From: a virus | Virus record (IMG/VR): IMGVR_UViG_3300042289_000054 | Coordinates: 1 to 27,037 of that record | Direction: 5' to 3' (one strand) | DNA length: 27,037 bases | Shown: piece by piece, positions 6,106 through 13,607 of the stretch | Position numbering within the stretch: position 1 is the first letter of the stretch | Layout: each line of letters begins with the position of its first letter | Notes under the pieces: generated by a model | The model's input: only the letters and a program-made list of their open reading frames with translations | Databases searched by the model: none | Told to the model about the DNA's origin: nothing | Position numbers and translations under genes: made by a program

Positions 6106-8132
6106 TACGCGATTTGCAACTGCAACGGGCCACTAAGACGGTTATAGGCCCGCAAAGCGTCGTTAATAGCTTCGCCTACTTCGCCTTTAGTAGCCAGCTG
6201 ACTATTTACGTTTATGGTTACGTTGCCTGAAGGCTGGCCTTTGTCTGTTGGTGCGCCTACCGGTATAACGCTAGGCATAGTCGGCGCTGTCATTGTCGGC
6301 GTTGTGCTAATCGCGTTATTAAACCCGCTGCTAATGCCTTTAACGTCAGCAAGGTTTATACCTTTTTTACCAAGCTTGGCTTGCGCTATTGCCATAGCCG
6401 CTTCAACGCCTGCTAAGTATTGTTGGGCGTTAGATACGCCAGCAGCATAAAATTTACTTGCTGACAAGTTGCCGATAGCTTCGGCTATTGCGTTTGTTTC
6501 TTCTACAAGTTTGTTAGCGCGTAAAACGTTTTCACCAGACTTTAAAAGTTCTTTGGCGATAGCTGCGCCGCTATCTATGCCCGCGTCGATTACCTGCTGT
6601 AGCGCTTCTTGCGATAGGCCCGTAGCTAATAGCTGTTCTACAAGGTTTGCAAACTCTTTAGCTTTATCGGCTTGTTTTTGTAGCGCACTAAAAAACGTGC
6701 TACCTGCGTCCTCGCCGCCTTCCTCAAAAGCTGCGCCAAAATCTAAAGCACCTTTAATTACGTCGCTAACTGATTGCGCAAAATTGTTGAATGCGTCTTG
6801 GGCTTTTTTAAGTCTGTCTTTAGCGGCGTCTAGCGCGTCGCCCATTTCTTTTTCTAAAGCTTTAGCGGCGTCTTTTACTGCCTGGCTTACTTTCTTTGCT
6901 GCGCCGCTTAAAGTTTTTTCGTCGTCGTCGTCGCCTGCCAGTTCGCTAGCAGTTTTTTTAGCTTTGTTACCAAAACTGTCTAACCGTTTTTCGGCGTCTA
7001 AAATTGTTTGGTTTTGGTTAAGTACTGCGCCTTGCAAAACGCTTACTTTGTAGGCGAAACTGTCGAAGCTTTTTTCTAGTGCGCCTATGTCTATGAAATC
7101 GTCAAAGACTTTAGACATAGTTTTTATAGCGTCTAACGGGTTGCCAGTTAAAAACTGGAATTGCGCTATAAGTACCTGAACTGATTTATAAACGACGTTT
7201 GCCATTTTTGCGGCGTTAACAGCAATAAATTTGAAAGCCTTTACTAAACCTTCACCAGCGCTACCAGTTTCGGCTACAGCCTGTTGAAGGCCTTTGCCTA
7301 AACCCTGTTCGCCAAACGCTGTTATAACCCTGTCGACTGCTGGCAGTACTTCGTCGTTTAAAAACTTTACTAACGTAGAAAAAACCGGTAACAGCAATTC
7401 GCCTATTTTGGTTTTCACGTTTTCAAATTGTGCGCTTAAAATACGTTGCTGGTTAGCTAGGCCGTCTGAAGTTCGCTCGAAGTCGCCTTGCGCGTCGCCT
7501 GTTTGTTCGTAGATTACTTTTTGTGCCGCTAAGATTTTTTGCTGCGCTGTTAATGCACCGCTACCGCTATATATGCCTAGTTCTAATGCAGCGGCTTTAA
7601 GTGTTGCGTCGTTAAGCAAAACGCCAAAACGCCTTAACGGTTCAGCTTCGCCGCGTAACGCAGCGCCAATAGCGTTAATGGCTTCGTCTGGCGTTGTGTT
7701 ATTGAAACTGGCCAGGTCAGCAGACAACGTAATAAAATCTGTTGTAAACGTCGCTAACTGGTCGCCCGCTAAACCAGCAGCTTTACCAAACGTGCCAAAC
7801 GTACCAGCAGCCGCTAAAACCTGGTTTTGACTTTGCCCGATTTCACGCGCAGCAGTTTTAGCAAAATCGGTTACAGCTTTGCCAGCGTCGCCAAAAATTA
7901 CTTTTATTTTGCTTGTGTTTTCTTGTAAATCGCTGGCCGCTTGAATAGCTGGCATTAGGCCCTTAGTGAATACAAGCACCGAACCAGCAGCCGCTATAAG
8001 GCCTGGCACTACCGAAGCTTTAAGTATGTCGCCTAATTTGCCAGCTGGCCCGGCAATACCTTTTAACGCCTGCTGGGCTTTGTTTAGCCCCGTGTCGTCA
8101 AATGTCGAAGTAATCGGTATGTTAATTGCCAT
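6105..8132 (-). CDS. Tape measure protein
   Basis: A 675-aa, Ala-rich helical protein that sets tail length and fills the tail tube. Visible features are a hydrophobic stretch about 41-58, a Gly/Ala-rich conserved region (IGAALRGEAEPLRRFG about 154-170), the tape-measure motif LANQQRILSAQFENVKTKIG (225-244) and coiled-coil helix at about 410-460. At about 1.5 angstrom per residue the tail would be near 100 nm. The start (ATG with GAAGG upstream) lies 11 bp inside the gp10-like gene. Between copies the first 380 residues are almost invariant, whereas about 381-430 differ strongly and by three residues in length. Confidence 0.95.
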   Translation of the reverse strand: MAINIPITSTFDDTGLNKAQQALKGIAGPAGKLGDILKASVVPGLIAAAGSVLVFTKGLMPAIQAASDLQENTSKIKVIFGDAGKAVTDFAKTAAREIGQSQNQVLAAAGTFGTFGKAAGLAGDQLATFTTDFITLSADLASFNNTTPDEAINAIGAALRGEAEPLRRFGVLLNDATLKAAALELGIYSGSGALTAQQKILAAQKVIYEQTGDAQGDFERTSDGLANQQRILSAQFENVKTKIGELLLPVFSTLVKFLNDEVLPAVDRVITAFGEQGLGKGLQQAVAETGSAGEGLVKAFKFIAVNAAKMANVVYKSVQVLIAQFQFLTGNPLDAIKTMSKVFDDFIDIGALEKSFDSFAYKVSVLQGAVLNQNQTILDAEKRLDSFGNKAKKTASELAGDDDDEKTLSGAAKKVSQAVKDAAKALEKEMGDALDAAKDRLKKAQDAFNNFAQSVSDVIKGALDFGAAFEEGGEDAGSTFFSALQKQADKAKEFANLVEQLLATGLSQEALQQVIDAGIDSGAAIAKELLKSGENVLRANKLVEETNAIAEAIGNLSASKFYAAGVSNAQQYLAGVEAAMAIAQAKLGKKGINLADVKGISSGFNNAISTTPTMTAPTMPSVIPVGAPTDKGQPSGNVTINVNSQLATKGEVGEAINDALRAYNRLSGPLQLQIA

Positions 8133-8718
8133 AGCGAACCTTCAACTTTTTATTTAAAGTTTTGGCTACTTCGTCGACAATTTGTTTAACCGCATATTGC
8201 ACGGTTTCCCTATGTTGCTGTACTGCTGGGTCTATGGCGCGTGGCTGGCTTCCAACTTCAACATTTAAATTATTAACGAAATTAGTGTTTTTGGTTTTAA
8301 TGCCTGCGTGGTCATATATTGCGCCTGCCGCGTCCGTTTGTTGGGCCACCATAAGTTGATAGGGCCTAGCTTTAAAAGTTACGCTATGGCTTTCACGCGG
8401 GTTATTTTCTGCGTCAAATTTGTCTTTAAATTGAACCGTGCCGCCTTTGCTGGCCCGTCTACCTACCTTAATTTTTAGGCCAGCTTTAGCCGTTTTGTTA
8501 GTCCAATAAACCTCGCGGCCTTTAATAAGTTTGCCGCGAACCATACCCGATAAAGGCGGGACGTCGCCTATTAGTTGGCGGGCTGTAGCGATAATTGGCG
8601 CACCAGCGCCTTTAATATCTTTAGTTACTTGCCGTCTGTAAACCTTGTCGTATTTGTTTAGTTCAGCCAAAGTTTCTTTTATGCCTTCGATTTGTAAAAC
8701 TAATTTTGGGTTAGACAT
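8122..8718 (-). CDS. HK97-gp10-like tail completion protein
   Basis: A 198-aa basic protein. The start MSNPKLVLQIEGIKETLAEL, a following KIVRRAGAPI-like stretch (here KDIKGAGAPIIATARQLI), and the segment ARPYQLMVAQQTDAAGAIYDHAG match the pattern of HK97 gp10-type neck/tail-completion proteins. In most siphoviruses this gene precedes the major tail protein; here it sits between the tail assembly chaperones and the tape measure. Its ATG overlaps the end of the chaperone T frame by 8 bp. Only three residues differ from copy B. Confidence 0.65.
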   Translation of the reverse strand: MSNPKLVLQIEGIKETLAELNKYDKVYRRQVTKDIKGAGAPIIATARQLIGDVPPLSGMVRGKLIKGREVYWTNKTAKAGLKIKVGRRASKGGTVQFKDKFDAENNPRESHSVTFKARPYQLMVAQQTDAAGAIYDHAGIKTKNTNFVNNLNVEVGSQPRAIDPAVQQHRETVQYAVKQIVDEVAKTLNKKLKVRYGN

Positions 8719-9108
8719 AAGTTTTATTCTGTTTGTTTAAAATTTCTACGACGGTATACAAATCGTTTATACCAAACTCGATATGGCTAGGCCAGTAATG
8801 GCAAGTTACTAACACTTCAGCCATAAGATAACTTACTGTGCCTGGTCTGCTTTTAAATCGGCGGCCTGGTCTACTACTTCAATATTTACAAGGCTATTAA
8901 TAAACGCGTCTAACGAACTAGGGACAGTTATTCCGTTTAGGCGGCTGGCTTCGTAGCACATATACGCTAAGTCCTCTACGCCTATGCCGTTAGCTATGTC
9001 TGAAGCTTTGCGCCTATATTTTCTTTCCCATAGAACTATCGTCATTAAATTAGTTTGCACTTCGTAATTGTTGCCGTCTTTAAATACGGCTTTAAGTGTT
9101 AATTGCAT
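8711..9108 (-). CDS. Tail assembly chaperone G-T fusion via -1 frameshift
   Basis: Reading the chaperone frame to codon 86 (AAA ending at 8851), then slipping back one base at TTTAAAA, enters a frame open to TAA at 8713-8711. The product is 132 aa: 86 residues of G plus 46 new residues containing CHYWPSHIEFG. Paired G and GT products made by frameshifting just upstream of the tape measure are a hallmark of siphoviruses; they guide tail tube assembly around the tape measure. The T part also has an in-frame ATG at 8824 (37 aa) that could allow separate translation. Copy B has the same arrangement. Confidence 0.8.
8833..9108 (-). CDS. Tail assembly chaperone (G product)
   Basis: A 91-aa protein made when no frameshift occurs; it starts at ATG 9108 behind GAAAGG. 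It begins with beta-type sequence (MQLTLKAVFKDGNNYEV), then TIVLWERKYRRKASD and YMCYEASRLNG, a pattern typical of small siphoviral tail chaperones. The last five residues (ADQAQ) follow the slippery site and are replaced in the fusion product. It lies between the major tail protein and the tape measure, the standard location. Two residues differ from copy B (VD to IE near residue 78). Confidence 0.85.
   Translation of the reverse strand: MQLTLKAVFKDGNNYEVQTNLMTIVLWERKYRRKASDIANGIGVEDLAYMCYEASRLNGITVPSSLDAFINSLVNIEVVDQAADLKADQAQ
8851..8857 (-). other. Programmed -1 frameshift slippery site T TTA AAA
   Basis: On the coding strand the zero frame reads GAT TTA AAA, giving the canonical X XXY YYZ heptamer TTTAAAA. 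The -1 frame after it is open and in frame with a downstream T-type frame. The heptamer is identical in copy B at 24002-24008. No clear downstream pseudoknot was identified by eye. Confidence 0.8.
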
Positions 9109-9163
9109 ATTTGCCTTTCGTAGGGCAGCGCCTTATTAGCGTTGCTTGTTTTTTTAGTTCTCA

Positions 9164-9177
9164 GCGGCCAAAGCCGC
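9164..9177 (-). other. Hairpin after the major tail protein gene
   Basis: GCGGC and GCCGC form a 5-bp stem with a 4-nt loop, 4 bp beyond the major tail protein stop. On the transcribed strand it is followed by TGAGAACT and an A-run, not a T-run, so it is not a standard intrinsic terminator; mRNA 3'-end protection is possible. It is conserved in copy B at 24315-24328. Confidence 0.4.
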
Positions 9178-9181
9178 GCCA

Positions 9182-9616
9182 TTATGAAACGGCTTTAGTA
9201 AGTGTGCCGCCAGTAAACGTCAACGTAATGGTTGACAGTTCGCCAAGACTTGCGTTAATTGGCGTGTGGCTTTCAAGGTAAGTACCTGTAAGCGTGTATT
9301 TAGGCGAAGTAGCCGTAGGCGTTACAAGTCCTGCAGCTGTTGGCGAGACTGTAATAGTGCAGTTGTTAATTCCGACAAGACCATAAATAGTTGCTTCGGT
9401 TTCTGTTGCTTCGTAACTTTGATAAAGCGTTACTTCAAAAGTGTTGTTTTGTAATGAAGTTATCGAACCTGCGCCGTACTTGCGGGCAATATCCCCGAAA
9501 CTTGTAGTCTCTAGCTGTTCTAATGAATACGTAAGCACGGCACTAGTAGCCTGGTCCGTAAGATTTACAGCGTTGATAGTTAGCGCTGGTGAGCTTAAAT
9601 AAACTGAAGTAGCCAT
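9182..9616 (-). CDS. Major tail protein
   Basis: A 144-aa, Thr/Ser/Val-rich beta protein without Cys-rich or enzymatic motifs. Features fitting a siphoviral tail tube subunit are the early SSPALTINAVNLTDQ strand, a central FEVTLYQSYEATETEATIYG segment and a final STITLTFTGGTLTKA hairpin. Position between the terminator-type gene and the chaperones is the usual one. The ATG follows AAGGA. It is one of the more variable genes between copies (143 aa in copy B), although the ends are conserved. Confidence 0.8.
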   Translation of the reverse strand: MATSVYLSSPALTINAVNLTDQATSAVLTYSLEQLETTSFGDIARKYGAGSITSLQNNTFEVTLYQSYEATETEATIYGLVGINNCTITVSPTAAGLVTPTATSPKYTLTGTYLESHTPINASLGELSTITLTFTGGTLTKAVS

Positions 9617-9622
9617 ATTAAG

Positions 9623-9799
9623 TTAGTCCTTGTCTGTTTCTGTATCTTTAGTTTTACCAGATTTTTTAGTGCTTTGTGTGGATAGGTGGCCGCCGTCTAC
9701 TAGCGCTTCGACGTTAACGCCTTCTAAATCTTTATCGGTTACAGTATCGCCAATTTTAAAACCTGCGAACCTGTCCGAAGTAACCATATAACTAGTCAT
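9623..9799 (-). CDS. Small 58-aa protein between tail terminator and tail tube genes
   Basis: It starts MTSYMVTSDRFAGFKIGDTV, continues through LEGVNVEALVDGGHLS and ends in a Lys/Thr/Asp-rich, probably disordered tail. The ATG at 9799 has AAGGA at good spacing. The frame fills the otherwise empty 193-bp space between its neighbours. Copy B encodes a homologue of the same length with about six replacements (for example I16R, N29D, D35E) plus silent changes, supporting a real gene. Similar short proteins occur near head-tail junction genes in other phages; exact role unknown. Confidence 0.8.
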   Translation of the reverse strand: MTSYMVTSDRFAGFKIGDTVTDKDLEGVNVEALVDGGHLSTQSTKKSGKTKDTETDKD

Positions 9800-9809
9800 T
9801 TGTTTATCC

Positions 9810-10172
9810 TTACGCTGTCTGGGCTTGCATTGTTATAGTCAAATCATACGCAGGGTAAGCCACGCCGCCTACTAAAGCTTCTGTAGGCCTACCGTCCGTA
9901 ACGCCTACATTAGCACCCAGCACCAGCGAAGCAAGGTTAAGTAAGCTGCGCTGCGCGTCCAAGTTGCCTGGCCCTAAAGTTATTACCCGTACTGGAAACG
10001 ACATTTTTACAATGTTGGCGTTAAACGCTTCGAAACTTGGCGCGTCAATAAAAGCGCAAGGCGGGACAAGGTTTCGCGGGTCGTTCACTACCTGTAAGCC
10101 TGTAACGGCTGAAAGTGTCGTAGTTAAATTTGTTAGCGACGTATTAAACAGGTCGGTAAAGTTTTGGGGCAT
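9810..10172 (-). CDS. Tail terminator-like protein
   Basis: A 120-aa protein with alpha-beta pattern: an N-terminal helix (FTDLFNTSLTNLTTTL), VVNDPRNLVPPCAFIDAP, a strand pair around FPVRVITLGPGN, a helix (AQRSLLNLASLVL) and a final YPAYDLTITMQAQTA strand, consistent with tail terminators that cap the tail tube. It overlaps the connector gene by one base (TAATG). The protein is identical in copy B despite several silent base changes, implying strong constraint. Confidence 0.65.
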   Translation of the reverse strand: MPQNFTDLFNTSLTNLTTTLSAVTGLQVVNDPRNLVPPCAFIDAPSFEAFNANIVKMSFPVRVITLGPGNLDAQRSLLNLASLVLGANVGVTDGRPTEALVGGVAYPAYDLTITMQAQTA

Positions 10173-10804
10173 TACGCAACCGCTGGCCTATCGACGCCTA
10201 ACAGCTGTTTAATCATTGGCGACAAACCAAAACTATTAGCTGTACCTAAACCGTCAAACGACGCAAAATCTTGTACGCCGCCGCGTTGACGATATAGCGC
10301 GCCGCCATACATAATCGTTCCTAAACTAACTGCCCCATTTGGCACGGTAGTTAAACTTTCGTTTTTATATCCAGCTTCGCGCCTTCTGGCGTAACAAAAA
10401 TTGTTAGCCGCTAAAGCGCAAGTAGTTAAAAATGCTGTATCAGCTGCCGTTGCTGTACCGATACCTAACCAGTCCTCTATCTGTGTTGCAGTTATCCAAG
10501 TACAAACAGGCGTCGTAGTTAGTGTGCCGGTTGCTGCAACTATGTTTACGTTGTCAGCTGTTTTAGCAAATAAAACCTGGTTGGCTATCGGTCTTTCAAT
10601 GTCGTAAAGAAAAAAGCCTTCTATATCTACGCCATTAAAATAATATTGTGGCAACGCAGCGACGGTATAAGTACCGTTAAACGTGGCGTCAACGCTTGCG
10701 ATAGTTACGCTTTGTCCTACTTCTAACGGGTCAGCGTTAGTAACAAGTACGACTACTGCGTAATTGTCGGTTAAATATTTTTGTTTGACCGAATAGACGG
10801 CCAT
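10172..10804 (-). CDS. Head-tail connector with extra N-terminal beta domain
   Basis: A 210-aa protein. Residues about 1-100 are beta-rich (ADPLEVGQSVTI, ATFNGTYTVAALP), resembling an Ig-like or small beta-sandwich module. From WITATQIEDWLG (about 103) the sequence is helical with an ANNFCYARRREAGY stretch, typical of gp6/gp15-type connectors that sit under the portal. Excellent ribosome site AGAAAGAAGG before ATG. Nearly all differences from copy B fall in the first 130 residues; the last 80 are identical. Confidence 0.7.
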   Translation of the reverse strand: MAVYSVKQKYLTDNYAVVVLVTNADPLEVGQSVTIASVDATFNGTYTVAALPQYYFNGVDIEGFFLYDIERPIANQVLFAKTADNVNIVAATGTLTTTPVCTWITATQIEDWLGIGTATAADTAFLTTCALAANNFCYARRREAGYKNESLTTVPNGAVSLGTIMYGGALYRQRGGVQDFASFDGLGTANSFGLSPMIKQLLGVDRPAVA

Positions 10805-10825
10805 AGCTGGCCTTCTTTCTAGTCG

Positions 10826-11869
10826 TTAAACGAACTTGACGAACTTGGTAGCGTCTGCCATAAACGCGGCTGCGTAGCCTCTGAAGGCAATAGTGCGGCC
10901 AAGTGTGGCTGGTACGTCTACTGAAATTGCGCCTTTTTGCTGTTCGTAGAACTCGAAGCCTGCGGCTGGTCCTGCAGCGTGGCCCATAAACGAACCTGGC
11001 GCGTTTTTGTCAACGACAAGCACAAGGCCAAGCGGGTTACCGTTCCAAGTGTTAGCGGCTGCGTTACCTGCAGCGTTTTGACCCATAAGGTTCGGTGCGC
11101 CCGTGTACGGAAATACTGGTCGGTTTGCGTCGTCCACTGATGACGAAAGCGCCGCCCAGCTGGCTGGCGTTACCACCATATGACTAGGCAGATAGTTTGA
11201 ACTTTCGCTAATTTGTCGTGCGCCGTCATAGATTGCAGCTACCCAGTCAGCACCTACGGCTGTGTCTGCGACGCTTGCAGTTTGTGTAATTGCAGCGTGG
11301 CAAGTATCTACAGCGTAGTTATCTGTTGCCTGACCGTAAGCAATAGCTAACTGGTTCAAAATGATGTCAATGCTTGAAGGGTCTGACCAGTCCAAATCTT
11401 GTTCGGACACGGTAACAAATGTTCCAAAACTAAGTTTAGAAATATCTGAATTTGACACTTGAACAGTTGAAGCGTTTAACTGGTCAAACTGTGCAGACTG
11501 TTGCGCTACTACTGGCCGTGTCGTAATTTTTGGGCGGCGAAAAGTTGCACCAGCTGTAGGCATAGCACGAGTACCAATAGCCGTAACAAATGGTCTAATC
11601 GGGTTAAGCGAATCATAGACAGAACCCACAATAATTTCTGGCAAAATGCCTGGCGTCGATTCAGTATTTACAAATGGTGCGACGCCTGGCGCAGCTTCAA
11701 TTCGTGCCGCGTTAATGTTTGCGTTAAGTTGTGCGAAATCTGAACCGCCGCGTACATACGCTGCGATATATTCTGAAGTCGAAGGCAAACGAAGTTTTTT
11801 TGGTTGCGCGTAAACAGTGTGTACGGCTGCAGCTTCAATTACTTGCGGGGTTTCTACTGGTTCGTTCAT
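10826..11869 (-). CDS. Major capsid protein from internal start (nested)
   Basis: In-frame ATG within the protease-capsid fusion, with a Shine-Dalgarno-like AGAGGT 7 nt upstream; the 21 bases around it are the same in copy B. Translation here would produce the 347-aa HK97-fold capsid subunit without protease, allowing many more capsid subunits than proteases. Whether this start is used is an inference from the ribosome site and its conservation. Confidence 0.65.
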   Translation of the reverse strand: MNEPVETPQVIEAAAVHTVYAQPKKLRLPSTSEYIAAYVRGGSDFAQLNANINAARIEAAPGVAPFVNTESTPGILPEIIVGSVYDSLNPIRPFVTAIGTRAMPTAGATFRRPKITTRPVVAQQSAQFDQLNASTVQVSNSDISKLSFGTFVTVSEQDLDWSDPSSIDIILNQLAIAYGQATDNYAVDTCHAAITQTASVADTAVGADWVAAIYDGARQISESSNYLPSHMVVTPASWAALSSSVDDANRPVFPYTGAPNLMGQNAAGNAAANTWNGNPLGLVLVVDKNAPGSFMGHAAGPAAGFEFYEQQKGAISVDVPATLGRTIAFRGYAAAFMADATKFVKFV

Positions 11870-12403
11870 TTTTGTTACCTCTTGTTCTGGGTCTTGTTTA
11901 CTATTTAACTCTACTTCTGGTTCTGTTTGGTGGATACTCGCAGCCACCCGTTCAACTTTAGCGGCTTCAAAAGCGCCGTAAGGTAAAAGGCTTAACTCTT
12001 GCCAGTCGGCCTTAGTAATAATCATTGTGCCGGCTTCGTCAAAGCTAAATTCGACTGGCAAAATGCCTACCGAAACGCTATCTAAAACGCCGTCTTTGGC
12101 TAGTTGTAACGCTTCGTCGCCTGCGCGGGTTTCGCTAATGCGGGCTTCAAATAGCACGGTATCGCCTACCTGTTCGCGGCTTTCCACAATGCCTATAGGC
12201 ATAGAACTATCGTGATAAAGATACATTTTTGGTTTCTTGCCTTCTAACGGCAAAGCACCATTAGCAAACTTAACTTTTTGACCGTCCGAAACTACCGCTT
12301 CGACGTCGTACTGAACCGCTACGCCCGCCAACGTTCTTCGGGGCATTTTTGCGCCGGCGGGCGCAGCGTCTAAATTTAAATCTTGCGGCACTAATCTAAT
12401 CAT
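10826..12403 (-). CDS. Prohead protease-major capsid protein fusion
   Basis: A 525-aa protein. Residues 1-150 match HK97-type (U35) prohead proteases: YHDSS with H64, DSVSVG with S111 as likely nucleophile, and WQELSLLPYGAFEA with E136. A charged linker (about 150-178) leads into an HK97-fold capsid protein (GILPEIIVGSVYDSLNPIRPF, FVTVSEQDLDWSDPSSIDII, MVVTPASWAAL and GRTIAFRGYAAAF). The portal gene overlaps its start by 8 bp. An internal ATG at 11869 (M179) is preceded by AAGAGGT at good distance and would give a free 347-aa capsid protein. Confidence 0.9.
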   Translation of the reverse strand: MIRLVPQDLNLDAAPAGAKMPRRTLAGVAVQYDVEAVVSDGQKVKFANGALPLEGKKPKMYLYHDSSMPIGIVESREQVGDTVLFEARISETRAGDEALQLAKDGVLDSVSVGILPVEFSFDEAGTMIITKADWQELSLLPYGAFEAAKVERVAASIHQTEPEVELNSKQDPEQEVTKMNEPVETPQVIEAAAVHTVYAQPKKLRLPSTSEYIAAYVRGGSDFAQLNANINAARIEAAPGVAPFVNTESTPGILPEIIVGSVYDSLNPIRPFVTAIGTRAMPTAGATFRRPKITTRPVVAQQSAQFDQLNASTVQVSNSDISKLSFGTFVTVSEQDLDWSDPSSIDIILNQLAIAYGQATDNYAVDTCHAAITQTASVADTAVGADWVAAIYDGARQISESSNYLPSHMVVTPASWAALSSSVDDANRPVFPYTGAPNLMGQNAAGNAAANTWNGNPLGLVLVVDKNAPGSFMGHAAGPAAGFEFYEQQKGAISVDVPATLGRTIAFRGYAAAFMADATKFVKFV

Positions 12404-13490
12404 CTATTTCTACCGTTTCTACTTCTTTGGCTTCGTCTGGTTTCATTTTTTCTTGCTGTTCTAAATAGCTTTCAATGTCGAAGCGTACTACCGTTCCGCG
12501 TGGCAATACGTTATTTGCGCTTAACGTTTCTTGTATGCAATCAATATAAGGTTTGACGCCAAACGTATATAAATCGCGTGAAGCTTCAGCGCTTGAAACA
12601 TAACTGTAATTTCCTATGCTGACGGAAACAAGATAAGCGGGGACGTTTGCGATACGTGCGATTTCTTTTGCTTGATATTCTGCCGCGTCAATTAAAAGCA
12701 TTTTGTCGGGCGTTGCCATATTCGGTATTACTTCTACAAATTCGTTTACTGCGCTTGTAGCTGAAGCAAAACGCGCTTCGTCGTATGCTTGCGCTAAATC
12801 ACGTAATTCTTGTGCGGACATCGGTTCGCCCGAAGTTTGACGAAGTGTTACGGCTGGTTGCAAACTTGAAGCGTTACGGTTACGGGCCTGTTCAAGTTTT
12901 AGCGCCGTATCGACTGAAGTAGCGCCAGTATAAATTAGGCCTTGTATCGGGCTTAAAAATTGTATTAAATCTTCGTAGCGAATTGGTAGGCCTTGAAATA
13001 AAACTTGTTTAGATGGGCCGAACCAAACGCCGTTAGTTGCTGCCTGGTCTTGTGTTGTAACTATTGCCGCAGGTAGTCGAGTAAACGAACTTGGATAGCC
13101 TGAACTATCTCTTTCGGTAACATACCAAAAAGCCCGCCCATAAAACAGTAGGTCGTCCAGTGTAAAACTAAGAATAAAATTATTTGTTACGCCTTTATCT
13201 ATTCTTGCTAACCAACTGCGCGGCGCTTCGGGTACTAATTCCATTTCTTCGCCGTTCCACATTTCTTTAAACATTTTTAACGGCAAGCAACCTATAACAG
13301 AAGCCATAAGGTCTCTACTGCGACTTATTGTCGGGACTTGCATAAATTTTTGTCTAATGCTTCCGTCTGAATAGGCGTAGAAGTTGCCAATTTGAGAAGC
13401 GCCGGCATTACTACCAGTTCGATTAGACGCACTACCGGCAGCGGCCTTAACTATTTTTGCTGGTTCAGCTTTGCGGGTAAATAATGCCAT
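12396..13490 (-). CDS. Portal protein
   Basis: A 364-aa HK97-type portal protein that forms the dodecameric ring at the capsid vertex. Typical features are SIRQKFMQVPTISRSRDLMAS near 50-65, FTLDDLLFYGRAFWYVTERD, a central LIQFLSPIQGLIYTGATSVD and ARIANVPAYLVSVS with following helices. It is short compared with HK97 portal (about 420 aa) but the core is complete. I chose ATG 13490 (MALFTRK); GTG at 13508 would add six residues and neither has a clear Shine-Dalgarno. The acidic tail (EAKEVETVEIDD) overlaps the protease-capsid start. Confidence 0.9.
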   Translation of the reverse strand: MALFTRKAEPAKIVKAAAGSASNRTGSNAGASQIGNFYAYSDGSIRQKFMQVPTISRSRDLMASVIGCLPLKMFKEMWNGEEMELVPEAPRSWLARIDKGVTNNFILSFTLDDLLFYGRAFWYVTERDSSGYPSSFTRLPAAIVTTQDQAATNGVWFGPSKQVLFQGLPIRYEDLIQFLSPIQGLIYTGATSVDTALKLEQARNRNASSLQPAVTLRQTSGEPMSAQELRDLAQAYDEARFASATSAVNEFVEVIPNMATPDKMLLIDAAEYQAKEIARIANVPAYLVSVSIGNYSYVSSAEASRDLYTFGVKPYIDCIQETLSANNVLPRGTVVRFDIESYLEQQEKMKPDEAKEVETVEIDD

Positions 13491-13529
13491 TGATTTAGTA
13501 TGCCACACTTTATAAAAGTTTTGGTGGTA

Positions 13530-13580
13530 GGTAGCCGCCGCAGTTACCCTACGAGAAAGTTAAGAAACTCGACGGCTACC
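13530..13580. other. Nested inverted repeats between terminase and portal genes
   Basis: Arms GGTAGCCG (13530-13537) and CGGCTACC (13573-13580) are perfect inverted repeats; inside them CGAG (13552-13555) and CTCG (13568-13571) can form a smaller hairpin. They lie in the 117-bp gap 13491-13607. No T-run follows on the minus strand. A transcript-processing, attenuator or DNA-binding element is possible. Copy B does not reach this region, so conservation cannot be tested. Confidence 0.45.
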
Positions 13581-13607
13581 CGCGTTACACATTAGCCGAA
13601 ACCCAAA

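Noticed and set aside
6469-7053. Long plus-strand open frame (194 codons) opposite the tape measure gene, also present in copy B
   Set aside because: It is antisense to an Ala-rich gene whose codons rarely give stops on the opposite strand; composition is Ser/Ala/Leu-rich without domains, length differs between copies, and no ribosome site or promoter supports it.
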